NCBI GenBank assembly: GCA_905250025.1 | Contig: CAJNOJ010000008.1 | Span: 620,001-684,000 of the forward strand | Reading direction: 5' to 3' | Length of the DNA stretch: 64,000 nucleotides | Source of the DNA: Adineta ricciae | Lineage: Eukaryota; Rotifera; Eurotatoria; Adinetida; Adinetidae | Shown: piece after piece, positions 1 to 11,066 of the stretch | How positions within the stretch are numbered: the first letter of the stretch is position 1 | Layout: each line of letters begins with the position of its first letter | The notes under the pieces: model-generated | Told to the model about the DNA's origin: nothing | Database searches by the model: none | The model's input: the letters and a program-made list of their open reading frames with translations, nothing else | Made by a program: the position numbers and the translations under genes

Positions 1-2
1 AT

Positions 3-101
3 TACGAACAATTATCAGCAGCTAATAAACGGGATATATTGAAATCAACTACGGTCGAATCAAGTGGTGGTGTTTGGTTAAAGCGATCGAATAGCAGTTA
101 G
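3..101 (+). CDS. 3' end of an unidentified gene, cut by the left edge
   Basis: An open frame enters from the left edge and runs 32 codons to a TAG at 99-101. The visible end reads ...LSAANKRDILKSTT..., with a short tail ending RSNSS. The residue mix is protein-like, and an AATAAA hexamer near 205 fits a poly(A) signal about 100 nt past the stop. The first in-frame base could also be inside an intron, so the exon boundary is not known. I do not recognise the family; the visible part is polar, with no membrane segment. Confidence 0.5.
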   Translation, partial: YEQLSAANKRDILKSTTVESSGGVWLKRSNSS

Positions 102-289
102 ATTTCATATTTGATTACTTTTATCATCTACATAGATGATCACGATATCGATTGATTCATATAGGCAATTTTGATGTAGAATCTTGAGAAATGTATCTTT
201 TATAAATAAATGATTGATATTTTACTTTGTAATACTCATTTATTTCTAGAAAAAATTGAAAAAGTCTAACTACTCAATAGATATCAAGT

Positions 290-760
290 CTATGGAGCAT
301 TGTTACCAGTGAATCTATTAACCATAGTCGAAAAATCCATTAGATCGGTGAAATCTAATGAATCATTTCCATTTTTATCAACCGCTTTGAATAATGCTTT
401 TGTCATATCTAAAGGACTCGATGACAGACTAAACAATGACTTTGTCTCAAATACATACATGGTGAGATTTCACCGAGACCCATTTCTCGAAGGTAGATTT
501 GAATATCTTCAGCAGTAATCTTTCCGTCACCATTCTTATCGAATTATTTGTATAAAGCATACATCTTCTGTGGGTTGTCATAGGTCGAACTTGAAACATT
601 AACACCCATCGTTGATCTCACCTTACAATTTTATCATTTGTACTGATATCATCGAGAACACCACCTCCTTGACCATCGGAGAACATTTTATACGCACTGA
701 AGGCACCTTGAACCGTATCCAGCGAATCTTTTCCACCACCGAACTAAACAGCATGACTTG
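290..760 (-). pseudogene. Decayed EF-hand calcium-binding protein gene
   Basis: Read on the minus strand, this stretch holds two recognisable EF-hand calcium loops. One is DKNGDGKITAEDI at about 505-541, followed by an IYLREMGLGEI helix. The other is DKNGNDSLDFTD at about 340-380, ending at a TAG at 290-292. The loops lie in different frames, and an in-frame TAA at 544-546 sits directly before the first loop. A further in-frame piece upstream, about 625-750 and glycine rich (GGGKDSLDTVQGAF), looks like the preceding region. Frame breaks plus a stop inside a conserved motif point to a pseudogene. Short unseen introns could explain part of the frame changes but not the stop beside the loop. Confidence 0.6.
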
Positions 761-819
761 GACAGTGAACGTACGATTAATCTCGACAAACTTGATTTAA
801 AAACGAATCGACGCAAAAT

Positions 820-1498
820 CTCGTGACTGTTGGACTTGCTTGACCTCGGAATTAATCAACGAATGAGCCGACATCGTCAATACTAACATTCTGAAGCATG
901 TTATTCAACCATCCATGCTCTGATTATTCCTGGCCGAAATTCAAAAAATCCAAATGTAGCCTGGTTTTTATCTTAAAATTCAATAGTATTTACGAATAAA
1001 GAGCTTTCACTGTATACGATTAATGCATTTTCGTAGCGGAAAATGAAAGCAACGTGGTTTTATACACTTAGAATTTACTTAGCTTTCAAAAAGAATAAAT
1101 TCGAAAAACAACACTGACATTCGACGGAACACTCTTTTTCCATTCAAATCAGTGGGCGTCAATACATCTATTTACTTTCTAGGGGCAAATCTGTTTCTTT
1201 ACTTTAAAATATACTCGGCTATTTGTTAATATAACATAACGCCTCCGATAGATTATTAGATCGAAATTCTGTACTGAATGAATAATACAAAATTAGTCAT
1301 CGAAAGTTCGTGGGCTACAGCGATTTTCTTCCTTTATATGAACAAATTGCAAAATAAGAACAAAATTACAGAGGAAAAAAGAACAAGTTAACTATTTATT
1401 ATCAAACTTCGTATTAAAAAAATTGATGTGAACCATAGATGAGCAAATAAATGGCATAGGCACTGAGACCGATCAGAGTTAATCAAAATTCGAGATTT
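820..1498. other. Intergenic, no gene seen
   Basis: AT-rich sequence without a convincing open frame on either strand. A minus-strand AATAAA (tttatt at 1395-1400) lies about 100 nt past the stop of the secreted-peptide gene at 1499-1734 and is probably its poly(A) signal. Confidence 0.4.
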
Positions 1499-1734
1499 CT
1501 AACTGCGAATAAATAGATATTTTTTTGGACATTCAAGCAAAGCCTTAATGAATTGCTTGCCAATTCCCGACCCAAAAGCTAAGAAAAACAAAGAAAAATT
1601 AGTCCGAGTGTAGTTGTTGTCATTGCTTTACCTTTTCGACATTCTATTCCAGACATTGACGCCGATAAACAACTATGGATACAAGTCACCAGCAAGAAGA
1701 ATAAAATGGACCACAGATAGAAGCTTTTGTTCAT
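1499..1734 (-). CDS. Small secreted two-cysteine peptide, copy A (60 aa, two exons)
   Basis: Exon 1 (1632-1734) encodes an ATG and a signal peptide with a hydrophobic core (LWSILFFLLVTCI), then ...SGIECRK. A 53-nt GT-AG intron (1579-1631) splits the next codon in phase 1. Exon 2 (1499-1578) continues AFGSGIGKQFIKALLECPKK and a short tail ending in IRS. The lengths 103+80 give 61 codons including the stop. After the signal peptide only Cys32 and Cys51 remain, 18 residues apart, so one disulfide is possible. Two neighbours on the same strand (2646-2917 and 3516-3810) share the signal peptide, the intron position two codons plus one base after the first Cys, and a Cys-Pro near the end. Function is unknown; a defence or signalling peptide is a guess. 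I know no matching family. Confidence 0.72.
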
Positions 1735-2645
1735 TGTTTGTTATCTTAAAGATAAAATAATGAACTGTAAAAAAAGTCCAGTAGAGGAAAATGACAAATT
1801 TGTTCTTGTGATGAGAATTCGAAGTCACAATTTAGCTTTCGATTCCTATTTTGTCAGTTTCTCATACGATGTAAATATAAATGTTGAATAAAACACACCT
1901 TTCTCTACTTTGCTCGCTTAAAAATGATGCAATTCTGACAAATAAACGTACAAAAGAATGAGAAGCGGGTGTAAGTAAAGGTAACATATATAAAATGCAT
2001 CAGTTCGACTGAAAGGCGAACAAGATGATTAACGTCGGAAAAAACCAAGCTATGTAAGACATAGTCATCCGACATCTTATATAACAGAACACACAAATTG
2101 TACGTTAGTGACAATCCGCCTAGTTAGTCACTGAACAGAAAAGGAAGTAAACAAATGACGTTTTTCGAATGACGAATAAAGAAGCAAGTTGATTCTGCCG
2201 AAGTATTTTCGTACGGTGAATTGTTTTCACGAGATACTTTCAAATAATCTACTTTACGAAAAGTGCATTAGAGTTTATACAACACAAACGGGATCTTTCA
2301 TGAGACTTTTAGCGAGTGCTTTTTTTTTCATAGATTCGATGATTCAACCTTGAGATACAGAACATTATATTTCCAACCTGTTTCACCTATTTTTGCGTTC
2401 TGTAAGGGAGCTGCAAACGGAAAAATCCGTGTTACGTGTGTAGTACACAATCATTATACATATAGGTGCATATGACGCCCTGAAACTTTCAATATCTATT
2501 TTTGTATCAATTGAATGGACCGGTTACCAACAGATCTCGCTAGGTATCAACATAACTAAATTTGTATTTATTCAATGAAATGAAAAAGTAGACCGGTTCA
2601 CAGCTCAGTGTAAACAAATAATGTTCAATTCTAATCGAAGTTTGA
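1735..2645. other. Spacer between secreted-peptide genes A and B
   Basis: About 900 bases with no supported gene. A minus-strand AATAAA (tttatt at 2567-2572) about 75 nt past the stop of copy B is a likely poly(A) signal. The upstream part probably holds the promoter of copy A; I could not pick out a clear TATA box. Confidence 0.4.
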
Positions 2646-2917
2646 TTAGCGTTTCGCGATCGTTGATTTGATGGTTCTATATTTGGCTTGTAAGTTTCTC
2701 GGACAAGCAAAATATGCATAAATCATTTTTCGACGATCATTAGAAAATATATCTAATGAAAATAGAACCGAAAGAAACCATTCAAGAACGAGATGATGAT
2801 GGGCAACTTACATGCCTGACATTGCTTTTCTGTTAACGGTTCGAAAGATGGAAAAGCATGGCTTGTGATCGTATAGGAAATAATCAGAATAAAAAAGTAA
2901 ATACGAATCAGCATCAT
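2646..2917 (-). CDS. Small secreted two-cysteine peptide, copy B (70 aa, two exons)
   Basis: Exon 1 (2812-2917) begins ATG-ATG and encodes a signal peptide (core RIYFFILIISYTITSHA), then ...LTEKQCQA. The donor GTAAGT follows one base into the next codon. The intron is 59 nt (2753-2811). Exon 2 (2646-2752) gives YIFSNDRRKMIYAYFACPRN and a basic tail with six Lys/Arg and no acidic residue after the second Cys. The lengths 106+107 give 71 codons with the stop. Cys33 and Cys52 are 18 residues apart, as in copy A. The first ATG was chosen because an in-frame TAG lies five codons upstream. The intron phase and its place relative to Cys33 match both neighbours. The role is unknown; a cationic secreted peptide with one disulfide could be antimicrobial or a signal. 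Confidence 0.75.
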
Positions 2918-3515
2918 CGACGGATTGATATTCTACAAGAACAGAAAATACATCGAATATATCGCGTTGTTTAATAAAAGAATCTTGCGTGCATGTCCAA
3001 ATCAACCTGTCAATGTTCTCATTTCAAGCCAAAATAGATAGAGCACGAAGTTAGTGCAAGAGTAAAAAGATACTTTAATATAGAGACAGACTTGAAACGT
3101 GATAGTATGTATTTTTTATCGGCTATCAGTTCTAAGTACGCAACAAAGCCCACTAGATTGAAAACGAATTGGTAGGCGTGTCGAGTCATAATAATATATA
3201 GTGTTTGTGTAAAATTCGATCTTTTTCTTTATGAAAAATATGTGGTAAATATAGCTTAGAATTCTTCTCTTTTTCTTTGTGCATTCTTCCATTTTTCTGC
3301 TCAAATGTTTTCTTCAATTCTTTCCTATTTACATTCCCCGAAGAGAAAAACAAACAAAGCATATATTTAGTCATTCTTGGCCACAGTAGAGTTCTTCTTG
3401 TTTATGTTTATTCAAAGAATGAAGGAAATACTCGTCTAGAAATCTTTTACAATCGAATACAGATACCTATAACTGTATATACATTAAGGCATTGAGAATT
3501 GATTTCGAATGATTT

Positions 3516-3810
3516 TTATTTTCGATCTTCGTCGCCTGCAGGAAAGAACTCTTGAGGTTCAAAGCGAGAGATCCGCTTCTTTGACTTTGGTCGCCATTTT
3601 TTTGGACAACTGAATAGTGCTTGAAGATTTTTGTTCACATCGTCCGATTCGAAATCTAAATTCAACATGCCAACTACTTGCTGAATGCAAACAAGTTTAC
3701 TTACAAGCTTTACATTCGCTTCCAGTTAACGATCCAACATAATTAATACCATGCACAGGTAGTATTAACATGAGCAGAGCGATGAAAATATAAATGCGTG
3801 GTGAGATCAT
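3516..3810 (-). CDS. Small secreted two-cysteine peptide, copy C (87 aa, two exons)
   Basis: Exon 1 (3705-3810) encodes a signal peptide (RIYIFIALLMLILPVHG) and then SLTGSECKA. The intron (3674-3704) starts GTAAGT at the same phase and distance after the Cys as in copies A and B, but it is only 31 nt long. Exon 2 (3516-3673) gives FGMLNLDFESDDVNKNLQAL, then FSCPKKW, a basic stretch (RPKSKKRISR) and an acidic end. The lengths 106+158 give 88 codons with the stop. Cys33 and Cys58 are 24 residues apart. The ECKAFG and CPKK boxes are nearly those of copy A. An AATAAA overlaps the stop codon. The very short intron leaves some doubt whether this copy is still spliced; retention gives an immediate stop. 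Confidence 0.68.
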
Positions 3811-4697
3811 CTGGAGAGATATGTTTAATCTAAAGACAAATACGAATGAAAGAATTTCTCATATCTCTTTTCTATTATACCATGCAAGAAAACGAGTGGG
3901 TGGCAATTGAGGGAAGGACCGTGCTTAACACGGATCATTCGTTTTGTTGAAAAGAATCGACTTAATCACGAATGCCTCTATTGCGCCTTTGGTGAACGCT
4001 CACTATTTGGAATAAAACCCACAGGAGTATTTCATTGTCCAACTTTTCAAACTCATTGTATGATGTTAATTGAAAAGGGAATTGGTTCGATGATTGAAAA
4101 AGACACCGGAAGCAAGTCACATGAATAGCGGCAAATGAGGTCTGCAGACCTAATGTTAATTTGTGCATACATTGAGATGTAAGTGAAGTGATCTACTCTT
4201 GAGATTTTAATGAACTTAGATACTTGCTCTCTTATTAGATAATGAATTTCTCAATGGTAAACCTTCGTGAGTAACTGAGAAGAATGATTATGAACTGTGG
4301 AGGATATCCTATCTCGCAGTGAAAGAATGACATTTTCAGAAAGTTATGAATAGACTAGGTCTGCATCTATGACGCACGAGTTCTACTCGGTAATATTTGA
4401 TCGAATGTAAAGCTTAATGAATTCGTGGTTAAGTTGAGATATTCACGAGTAATAGCAGAGTTAAATAAAGACGTTTCATAAAAGCTGAAGAGGGCTACAC
4501 CTGAGAAGACAATTTCTGACATTCGCAATCAGATCGATGCGCATGACTTTGCTATTGACGACACGAATTCCATGCCTGACAAAAGTCATTTGTCTATTCT
4601 ATAAGAGTTTATTTATTTGTTTACTTTTGAAGATAAATGTTGTATAAAAAAAAACAAAGAGAGACGTAGCTAACACCTACATGACATGTAAATTCAA
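3811..4697. other. Intergenic, no gene seen
   Basis: Open frames of about 70 codons exist on both strands (3907-4128 plus, 3962-4168 minus), but they overlap each other and show no signal peptide, splice pattern or family likeness. No fourth member of the peptide family was found: there is no Cys-x2 codon pair followed by GTAAGT and no Cys-Pro exon on the minus strand. Confidence 0.4.
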
Positions 4698-7600
4698 CTA
4701 GGTTAAAAGTACTTTCCAAACAAATATTTCATTGGATGATGTTGTTATTAATAAATCATGCGACTTTTTATGAATGAATTTTACATTTGTTAATGTATCA
4801 CTGTTACCAATAAAATCCTGAAATGTACCCTGAGTATAATCTTTCAATTGAACTAAACGATCTCTCGTGCCGAGTGCGATCAAACGATTCTCATTGTCAT
4901 GATCGAATTGCAGATTTGATAGGTCGAAACATGTGCACCATTGACTCAGAGGAATCGTACGCACGATCTGTTTCGTGTCGAGATTATAGATTTGAATAGA
5001 TTTGTCTATACCATAACCGATATACAGCAAAAGATTGGAGTCGATAAATCGAGCTAAACTTGGAGGATACGACTGCCAATTGTTTTCGTGGGTCGTACCA
5101 TCCGGTGGATAAGATGGTGCGGAGAACGTTAACCAGTCGATCAGTTGACAAAGATCGAACTGATGATTGGCTTTCCATAAGCTAACGCGTCGATCATGAC
5201 TGGAAATCAAACACATGTAAGAATTACTTTCGAGAATTTGTTTTGAATCGATCATGCAGATCGGTGCAGTGCCACGATGATCATTCAATACGCGTAGAAC
5301 GATGCCTTGAGCAAGATCAGACACGGCGACAGAACCATCTGCTGCTCCGGAAAGGCAAATGATCGCTAAAAAAAAGCAAGAAGATTAAGCGCAAAATAGG
5401 CAAGATTGCTAGTTGCGAACTTTTTGATGGTGTATGCAACGCGCTAATTGATGCAGTGTGTGGATGCAATTTCAATACCATCTGCCCGTGAAGAAGATTA
5501 AAAATTCGTAACGTGCCGTCACTGTATCCAGCGACAATCGAGCGAACCGTTGTTTGAATATTCTTGATCGGACTTGCTGCTCCAAATGAATCGGCTGTTG
5601 GAAGAATCGAGTTATCCCACGAGGTCAAGCAGGTCACTTTCTAAAAAAATGAATCAGAATAGAGTGGGTTTATCTCGATCGATTGACTTACTAAACCATT
5701 GGCATCAAAGCGAAGAATTTCATTTCGATCTTCTAATTGAAAAATTCGAATTGTTCCATCGAAACTACTGGTAACTATATGTGTATCTTCGATAGGTATA
5801 ACGCCCGTAATACGATCAGTATGTGAAGCGACAAGACGAGTTTTTGATCGTTCACTTGTCCAACAAATGTACCACAGAGATCCGCATGATGTACCAATGA
5901 TTCCCATATCGAAAATATTGTCAAATGCTCCACTAATAATTCCATCATCGAGTTGGAATTCATCTTGAATAGTTAAACCATAATTCCTATAACCAATCGA
6001 ATGGTTTGATATGCAGAATAGTTTCGAAAGTCAAACTTACGAATCGCTCATATTTGGCAATCCTAAATTAACTTCCAGATTTTCAGTATTCCACAGCCGT
6101 AAACAACCTGTCGATGAACCTGTGATTAACTGATGTTTAATCGATGACATATAGCAGATTTCATTGCCATCAGCTTTCCAATGAAGTAAACACACATTTG
6201 TTCGCGTATTCCAACAGGTTATAAAGCCACAGTTAGTCGAGCAAAGAACGAGATTTGTACTTGATATTAAATACGTACATGCAGTAATCTCACATGTCTT
6301 TTTCGTATGTTCGCTAATCGACGATGGCACTTGACCATTAACCACTTGCAATCGTAGATTCGTATCATTGGTTTGTTCGACAATAGTACAGAAACGTATG
6401 AGATTATTCGAACAACCAAGACAGAATTCATTGGCACGCATGGGATTCCAAGTGAGACAATTTATATACGATGATGATGATTCATCTTGCCAATTGAGTA
6501 GATTAGTGAAATCTTGAGTTGACCATAATGTCAGCTGAGGTTTGCGATAGTCACCCACTGTGATAAGAAAGCGATCATCTCTACATAAAGCAAAATGTCG
6601 TTTGACAATCGTGAGAACTTTTATAGCATACTTTGAGAAAGCCATTGATTGAATCGCATGAACTGTCTGATGAAGAGACAACTTTTGTCGAAGTGTTTTG
6701 ATATCCCAAACGATAATTTTCGCTTGTAATTCATCTTTATTCGTTGTGGTCGACGAACATTGAGCACTTGCGAAGATCGTCACATCATTGGAAAGCGCTA
6801 TTGTCGAGATTTCCTCAGAATGTCCTGTTGAAAGATGTGAATCATTATCTTCATTTCTCTTTCTCAAAAATCAATCTATGTTACCAGTTAAGATTGTTTG
6901 ATAATTGTTGTTGAGATTCTCTACAATCACATTACAACCAACTGTGTAAGCAAAGAATCCATTGTGTGCGTGCCAAGCGAGGTTTTCTCTTCCGTTTCCG
7001 TTATAACCAATCACGGATTGCAGTTTAAGACTTTCTTGGTTAGCCGGAGCGACATATCGTTTCTGAAAACACATAAGAGTGAATAGATTTTTGAAAAAAC
7101 TGTTGATATGTCACTTTTGCTAGTTGTGAATGAGTAGTTCGTTGGATGAAATGACGTCGAATCGCTGGTAGATGATCGTTTTGTTTTAGTACAAATTTCT
7201 TATTATTGATTTTCCTTTCAAAAACAAACGTTGAGTTTCCTCGTGAAATGACTAGAAATTCTTGCTTACTTAGTTGTTTTATTCAACTCGGTATTTGACA
7301 ATGATCGTGTTATGGCTCGTGCTGTATTGTCATTCGTTTGTTGATTGTACTGAAACGGTTCTGGAGGATTCCTTGGTTGACCATTCGTCTCAAAGTTCGA
7401 TCGAACAGGTACACGTTCAGCAACTAAAAGTCAATTATATTGTTTTGCCCTTAGAATTTCTTCGGAACTAACCTGCTGGATGAGCAATATGTTGATTATT
7501 ACTGAAAAAACACGAAACGTTTGTTTAAAAATTTGTAGCATCAAAAATATTAGACTAACACGAGTAAATTCGGTCTTGGGGTCGTCCATGCGAGTACATC

Positions 7601-10600
7601 CCAGATGAAGATTGAATCTCCGATGCTAATTACATGCATATTGTCATCCGTAAAGAATACTTTTCGTATAGGCTCCGAATGACCAACGAAACTCTAAATA
7701 AATCAGATTAAATCAATCCTATACAATAAAATTAAACGGAAATTTACCTGATAATTCACATCGTCCCAGAACTTTAACATTTGATCACCTCCTGTAACCA
7801 AATATTGACTATCGGACGATAGAGCGAGACAATCAAACGAATTTTTATGGACACTACTTATCTAAACATAGACGAATTACGCATCGTTGCGAAGTTTAAC
7901 AGTATTAAAAGTCAACTTACGATGTTGAGAAGTTTTCCCGAATGTGAATCGAATTTAAGTAATTTCAAATTCGTAGTTGCAACTAATAATTGCCGGTTCG
8001 GTGCGAAACGAACAAATAGAGCTGCTTCATTTGACGACGTTGTTCGTCGATCATTGCTTATTAAAGCACAGCTACTTATATCAATTCGGAGCGTTTGATT
8101 TAAACTGTTTGTTTCGACCACAGTAACAACAAATTCGGTTGGACCAACGTAAGCAGTGTGTTTACCATCTGTACTGATCGATAATGTTGCCATACCTTTT
8201 GGTAATGGAAACAACGCTTTGGACATTGTACGTTGCAATTTGTAATTATCATTCGCATCCGACAAACATAGATTTCCTTCTTCATCACTACTGATTAGAC
8301 GGCCGCCATTATGAGCATATAGCAGACCAGTAATACTTGTCGTATGATGCCTAAACAGAAGAACTTGCAAATTTGAGAATGAATATCGATGCTCGAACTT
8401 ACGTAATCTCTGTCGAAATAGTCGATGAATTCAAATCGAAGATTTTTATTGTTCCATTGTCAAATCCACATGCGAATAGTTGTCGATTCGGTGCATATGT
8501 GACAACAACAGGTGTTTCACATTCGGCGGTAAATTCGGACAATTGTTTTCCTGTTCGAAAACACCAGATTCTTATTGTACCATCTTCACTCACACTAATC
8601 ATTTGTTTTTTGATATCATCATAATCAATATCAGTGACACGTTGCGTATGTGCACGTATGAGATGCAAGTGTTCTTTATTCACGAGATTCAACATTCCAA
8701 GTGAACCTGAGATCGTTGAGATTAATACGCGCGTTTGATCATGTGATGTTCTCAAACCACATATCGCTTGGTCATGTTTCGCTTCGATGTAAACTTGTGT
8801 GAAGTCATTCGACCATACTCGAACAAATCCATCATTTGAGCCTGTAATACAGAAATTATTTGTACAAGCAAATGCACAAATACCAATTGATGGCCCATCG
8901 CCCATAGTAATCTTATCCGTGGAACCATCCGAATGCTTTTTCGGTAATAGACGATGAATTTTCGTTACACGTCTTTCATCGTATAATAATTCTAATACAT
9001 GACCACTTTTGGATGATATATAAACAAGTAGTTCATTCAATTTACTGGTTGTTAAATGTTCAAATTGTAGATCTGTATATTCTAAATGATCGAGATCGTC
9101 AACCGATATGCTCATCGATTTCAAATCGTTGCCGTTCTTGAGCCGCCAAAAGCGAATATTATCCGAACCAATGGAGATGAATCGTGATGAATCATATGGA
9201 ACAAAGCGTACATGCGTGATCGTTGCATCGGTAGTTGCTCGACAGATTAAATCAATTGAGCCTTTGTGTGCATTTAACGTGTTATAAACACAAACAACAG
9301 TGCGGGATTGTTGAGGATGTTCACCATGACCAACAACAATCAAGGACGACGATGAATCCGTCAGATTACGAATACCAAAGTCGAGTGCATGTAGGTTACA
9401 TGTACCTGGTACGCGAACCACGCAAATACAACGGCGAGTCTCAAATTTCCACAAACGAAGAATACCTAAACGAGGAACCACACATACAAGGAATGAAAAC
9501 TCTTTTGTTTCTCTCTTTACCATTCGGTCCAGATTGTATTGTTGCTAGTAATGAAGAATTTCCGTTGAATGCAATTGCACTCACTTTATCCGTATGCCCA
9601 ATAAAAAATAGTTGCTGTTGTGTTTCCGCATGCATTTGCACAACGACTGCATTCGAAGGATAGAGAACATAATTTCCATCCTGTGTCCAGAGAAGATTTC
9701 GACAGTAGTTCGTACCATTGCCGATGCCAATAATAGTGCGTAGTCGAAGAATTGGATCGGGTATGTGTGATTGTTGGGAACGATCGGTAGGTAATGGTAG
9801 GAGTTCATAATTAGATTCATCACCATTTGCTTGAGGATTAATAAAAAGATGAATACCTTCATTGTTACTGCGTGATGAAACCGATGGAAGTGATGATTCA
9901 TGCATGGCAGGCAAAGATGGAAAACGATCAATTGGTTGGTTTGCCGAACGTCCTGTTGCGAGTTGACTATCTCGTGGTGAATTTGTCCTGTGGGTGTTCA
10001 AAGTTAGATCGGTCATTGACTGACTAATTTCTCGAGGTGTTTGTAAACGAACGTCGTTGAGAACTTCTGTGGAAGGTAGATCCGATATTGAGGATGAACT
10101 TGGAATGATAATGAAATCATATTTGCTGTGCCAAGATTCATCTTTTCCAATTGGAAACGATAGTTCACGTGGCAGCGAGCGATTCGCCGAGCATTTCAAA
10201 CCTTTGTTTTTGGCTTTATGTGGACTCATGACAGGCTCGTAGAAAAATTGCGATGAGAAACAATTTTTAACCATCATATTTCCACATAATTGAAAGGATT
10301 TAACCACATGATAATGTTGATTTGTCATGTAAGTTAAAACGATAGATTCTAAATCCAAACACAGCACTGTCCAATGCGTGTCCTGACTTGTCGATGTATA
10401 AGGAAACTGAATACATGTTTGAGTGACTTTCATTTCGCGATACAGATTTGACAATGATATACGAACAACATGTTGTTCGTGAGTAAGGATATCGATATGA
10501 ATGGAAAAGAATTTATCATAGGTAGGACGAAATAAGATGTAAAACAGACGACCTATCAAAGCAAGATTTTGCTGGGGTAGTTGTGCAGGAAATTGAATGT

Positions 10601-10818
10601 AATTGTTCGCTGGAACGAGGCCACGGATGCGGAAAACCGTGCATTTCAAATCACGATCCTAATCAAAGAATGAAAGAAAACTTCGAGTCGGTATTTTTAA
10701 CAAAAACTCGTACCATAAGAGCAGTGATATCGCCTTGTTTGGCGCATTTTTTCGTCGAACCAATGTCGAAATGTTTGAATATGTTCACGAATGGATGTTG
10801 CCAGGTGCTACTATTCAT
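4698..10818 (-). CDS. WDR90: WDR90/POC16, centriole protein with CFAP20-like domain and WD40 repeats
   Basis: In animals WDR90 (POC16) sits on the inner wall of centrioles and binds microtubules through an N-terminal CFAP20-like (DUF667) domain. Exon 1 (10714-10818) starts MNSSTWQHPFVNIFKHF, close to the start of vertebrate WDR90. A 54-nt intron follows, then exon 2 from 10658 with CTVFRIRGLVPANNYIQFP and RLFYILFRPTYDKF, the core of the CFAP20-like domain. A low-complexity Ser/Pro linker comes next. Then many WD40 blades follow (for example GHTDKVSAIAFNGNSSLLAT, AHTQRVTDIDYDDIKKQ, SFVGHSEPIRKVFF) down to FVWKVLLT and a stop at 4698. A second linker (about 7270-7480) splits the two propellers. 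More than a dozen short introns are present. No break was seen; exon ends inside the gene are approximate. Confidence 0.9.
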
Positions 10819-11066
10819 TTTATACGTTTTCTAATGTTAGAATTCACAATTGTCCACTTCGTCTTTCTTTATTGTCCGACCATGACCGATGTGAGATGAA
10901 GGAGAGGTTACTTAGCAAATCAATTCAACTCAGTGACATCTATGATTTTGAACAGAGCCATAGAGGGACTATCGTTCATTTAAGATATGTGTGTATTTAT
11001 TAAATTTAAAAAAGCGAAGTGTAGCAGTATCATTAATGAAGATAGAAAAGAAAAGCGTTGGGTTGA
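10819..11066. other. Short spacer between WDR90 and UNC45
   Basis: About 250 bases between the start of WDR90 and the stop of UNC45, both on the minus strand. It should hold the WDR90 promoter and the UNC45 3' end. No other gene was seen. Confidence 0.4.

Noticed and set aside
612..800. Plus-strand open frame of 62 codons
   Set aside because: Antisense to the EF-hand relic; no likeness of its own.
2935..3019. Plus-strand frame ending IALFNKRILRACPNQPV, resembling exon 2 of the secreted-peptide family
   Set aside because: No acceptor in the right phase and no exon 1 with a signal peptide upstream on the plus strand. It lies antisense to the region just before gene B. Probably chance.
7274..7471. 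Plus-strand frame with a signal-peptide-like start (MIVLWLVLYCHSFVDC)
   Set aside because: It lies antisense to the WDR90 linker exon, which splices in frame on the minus strand. No splice sites or homolog support a plus gene.
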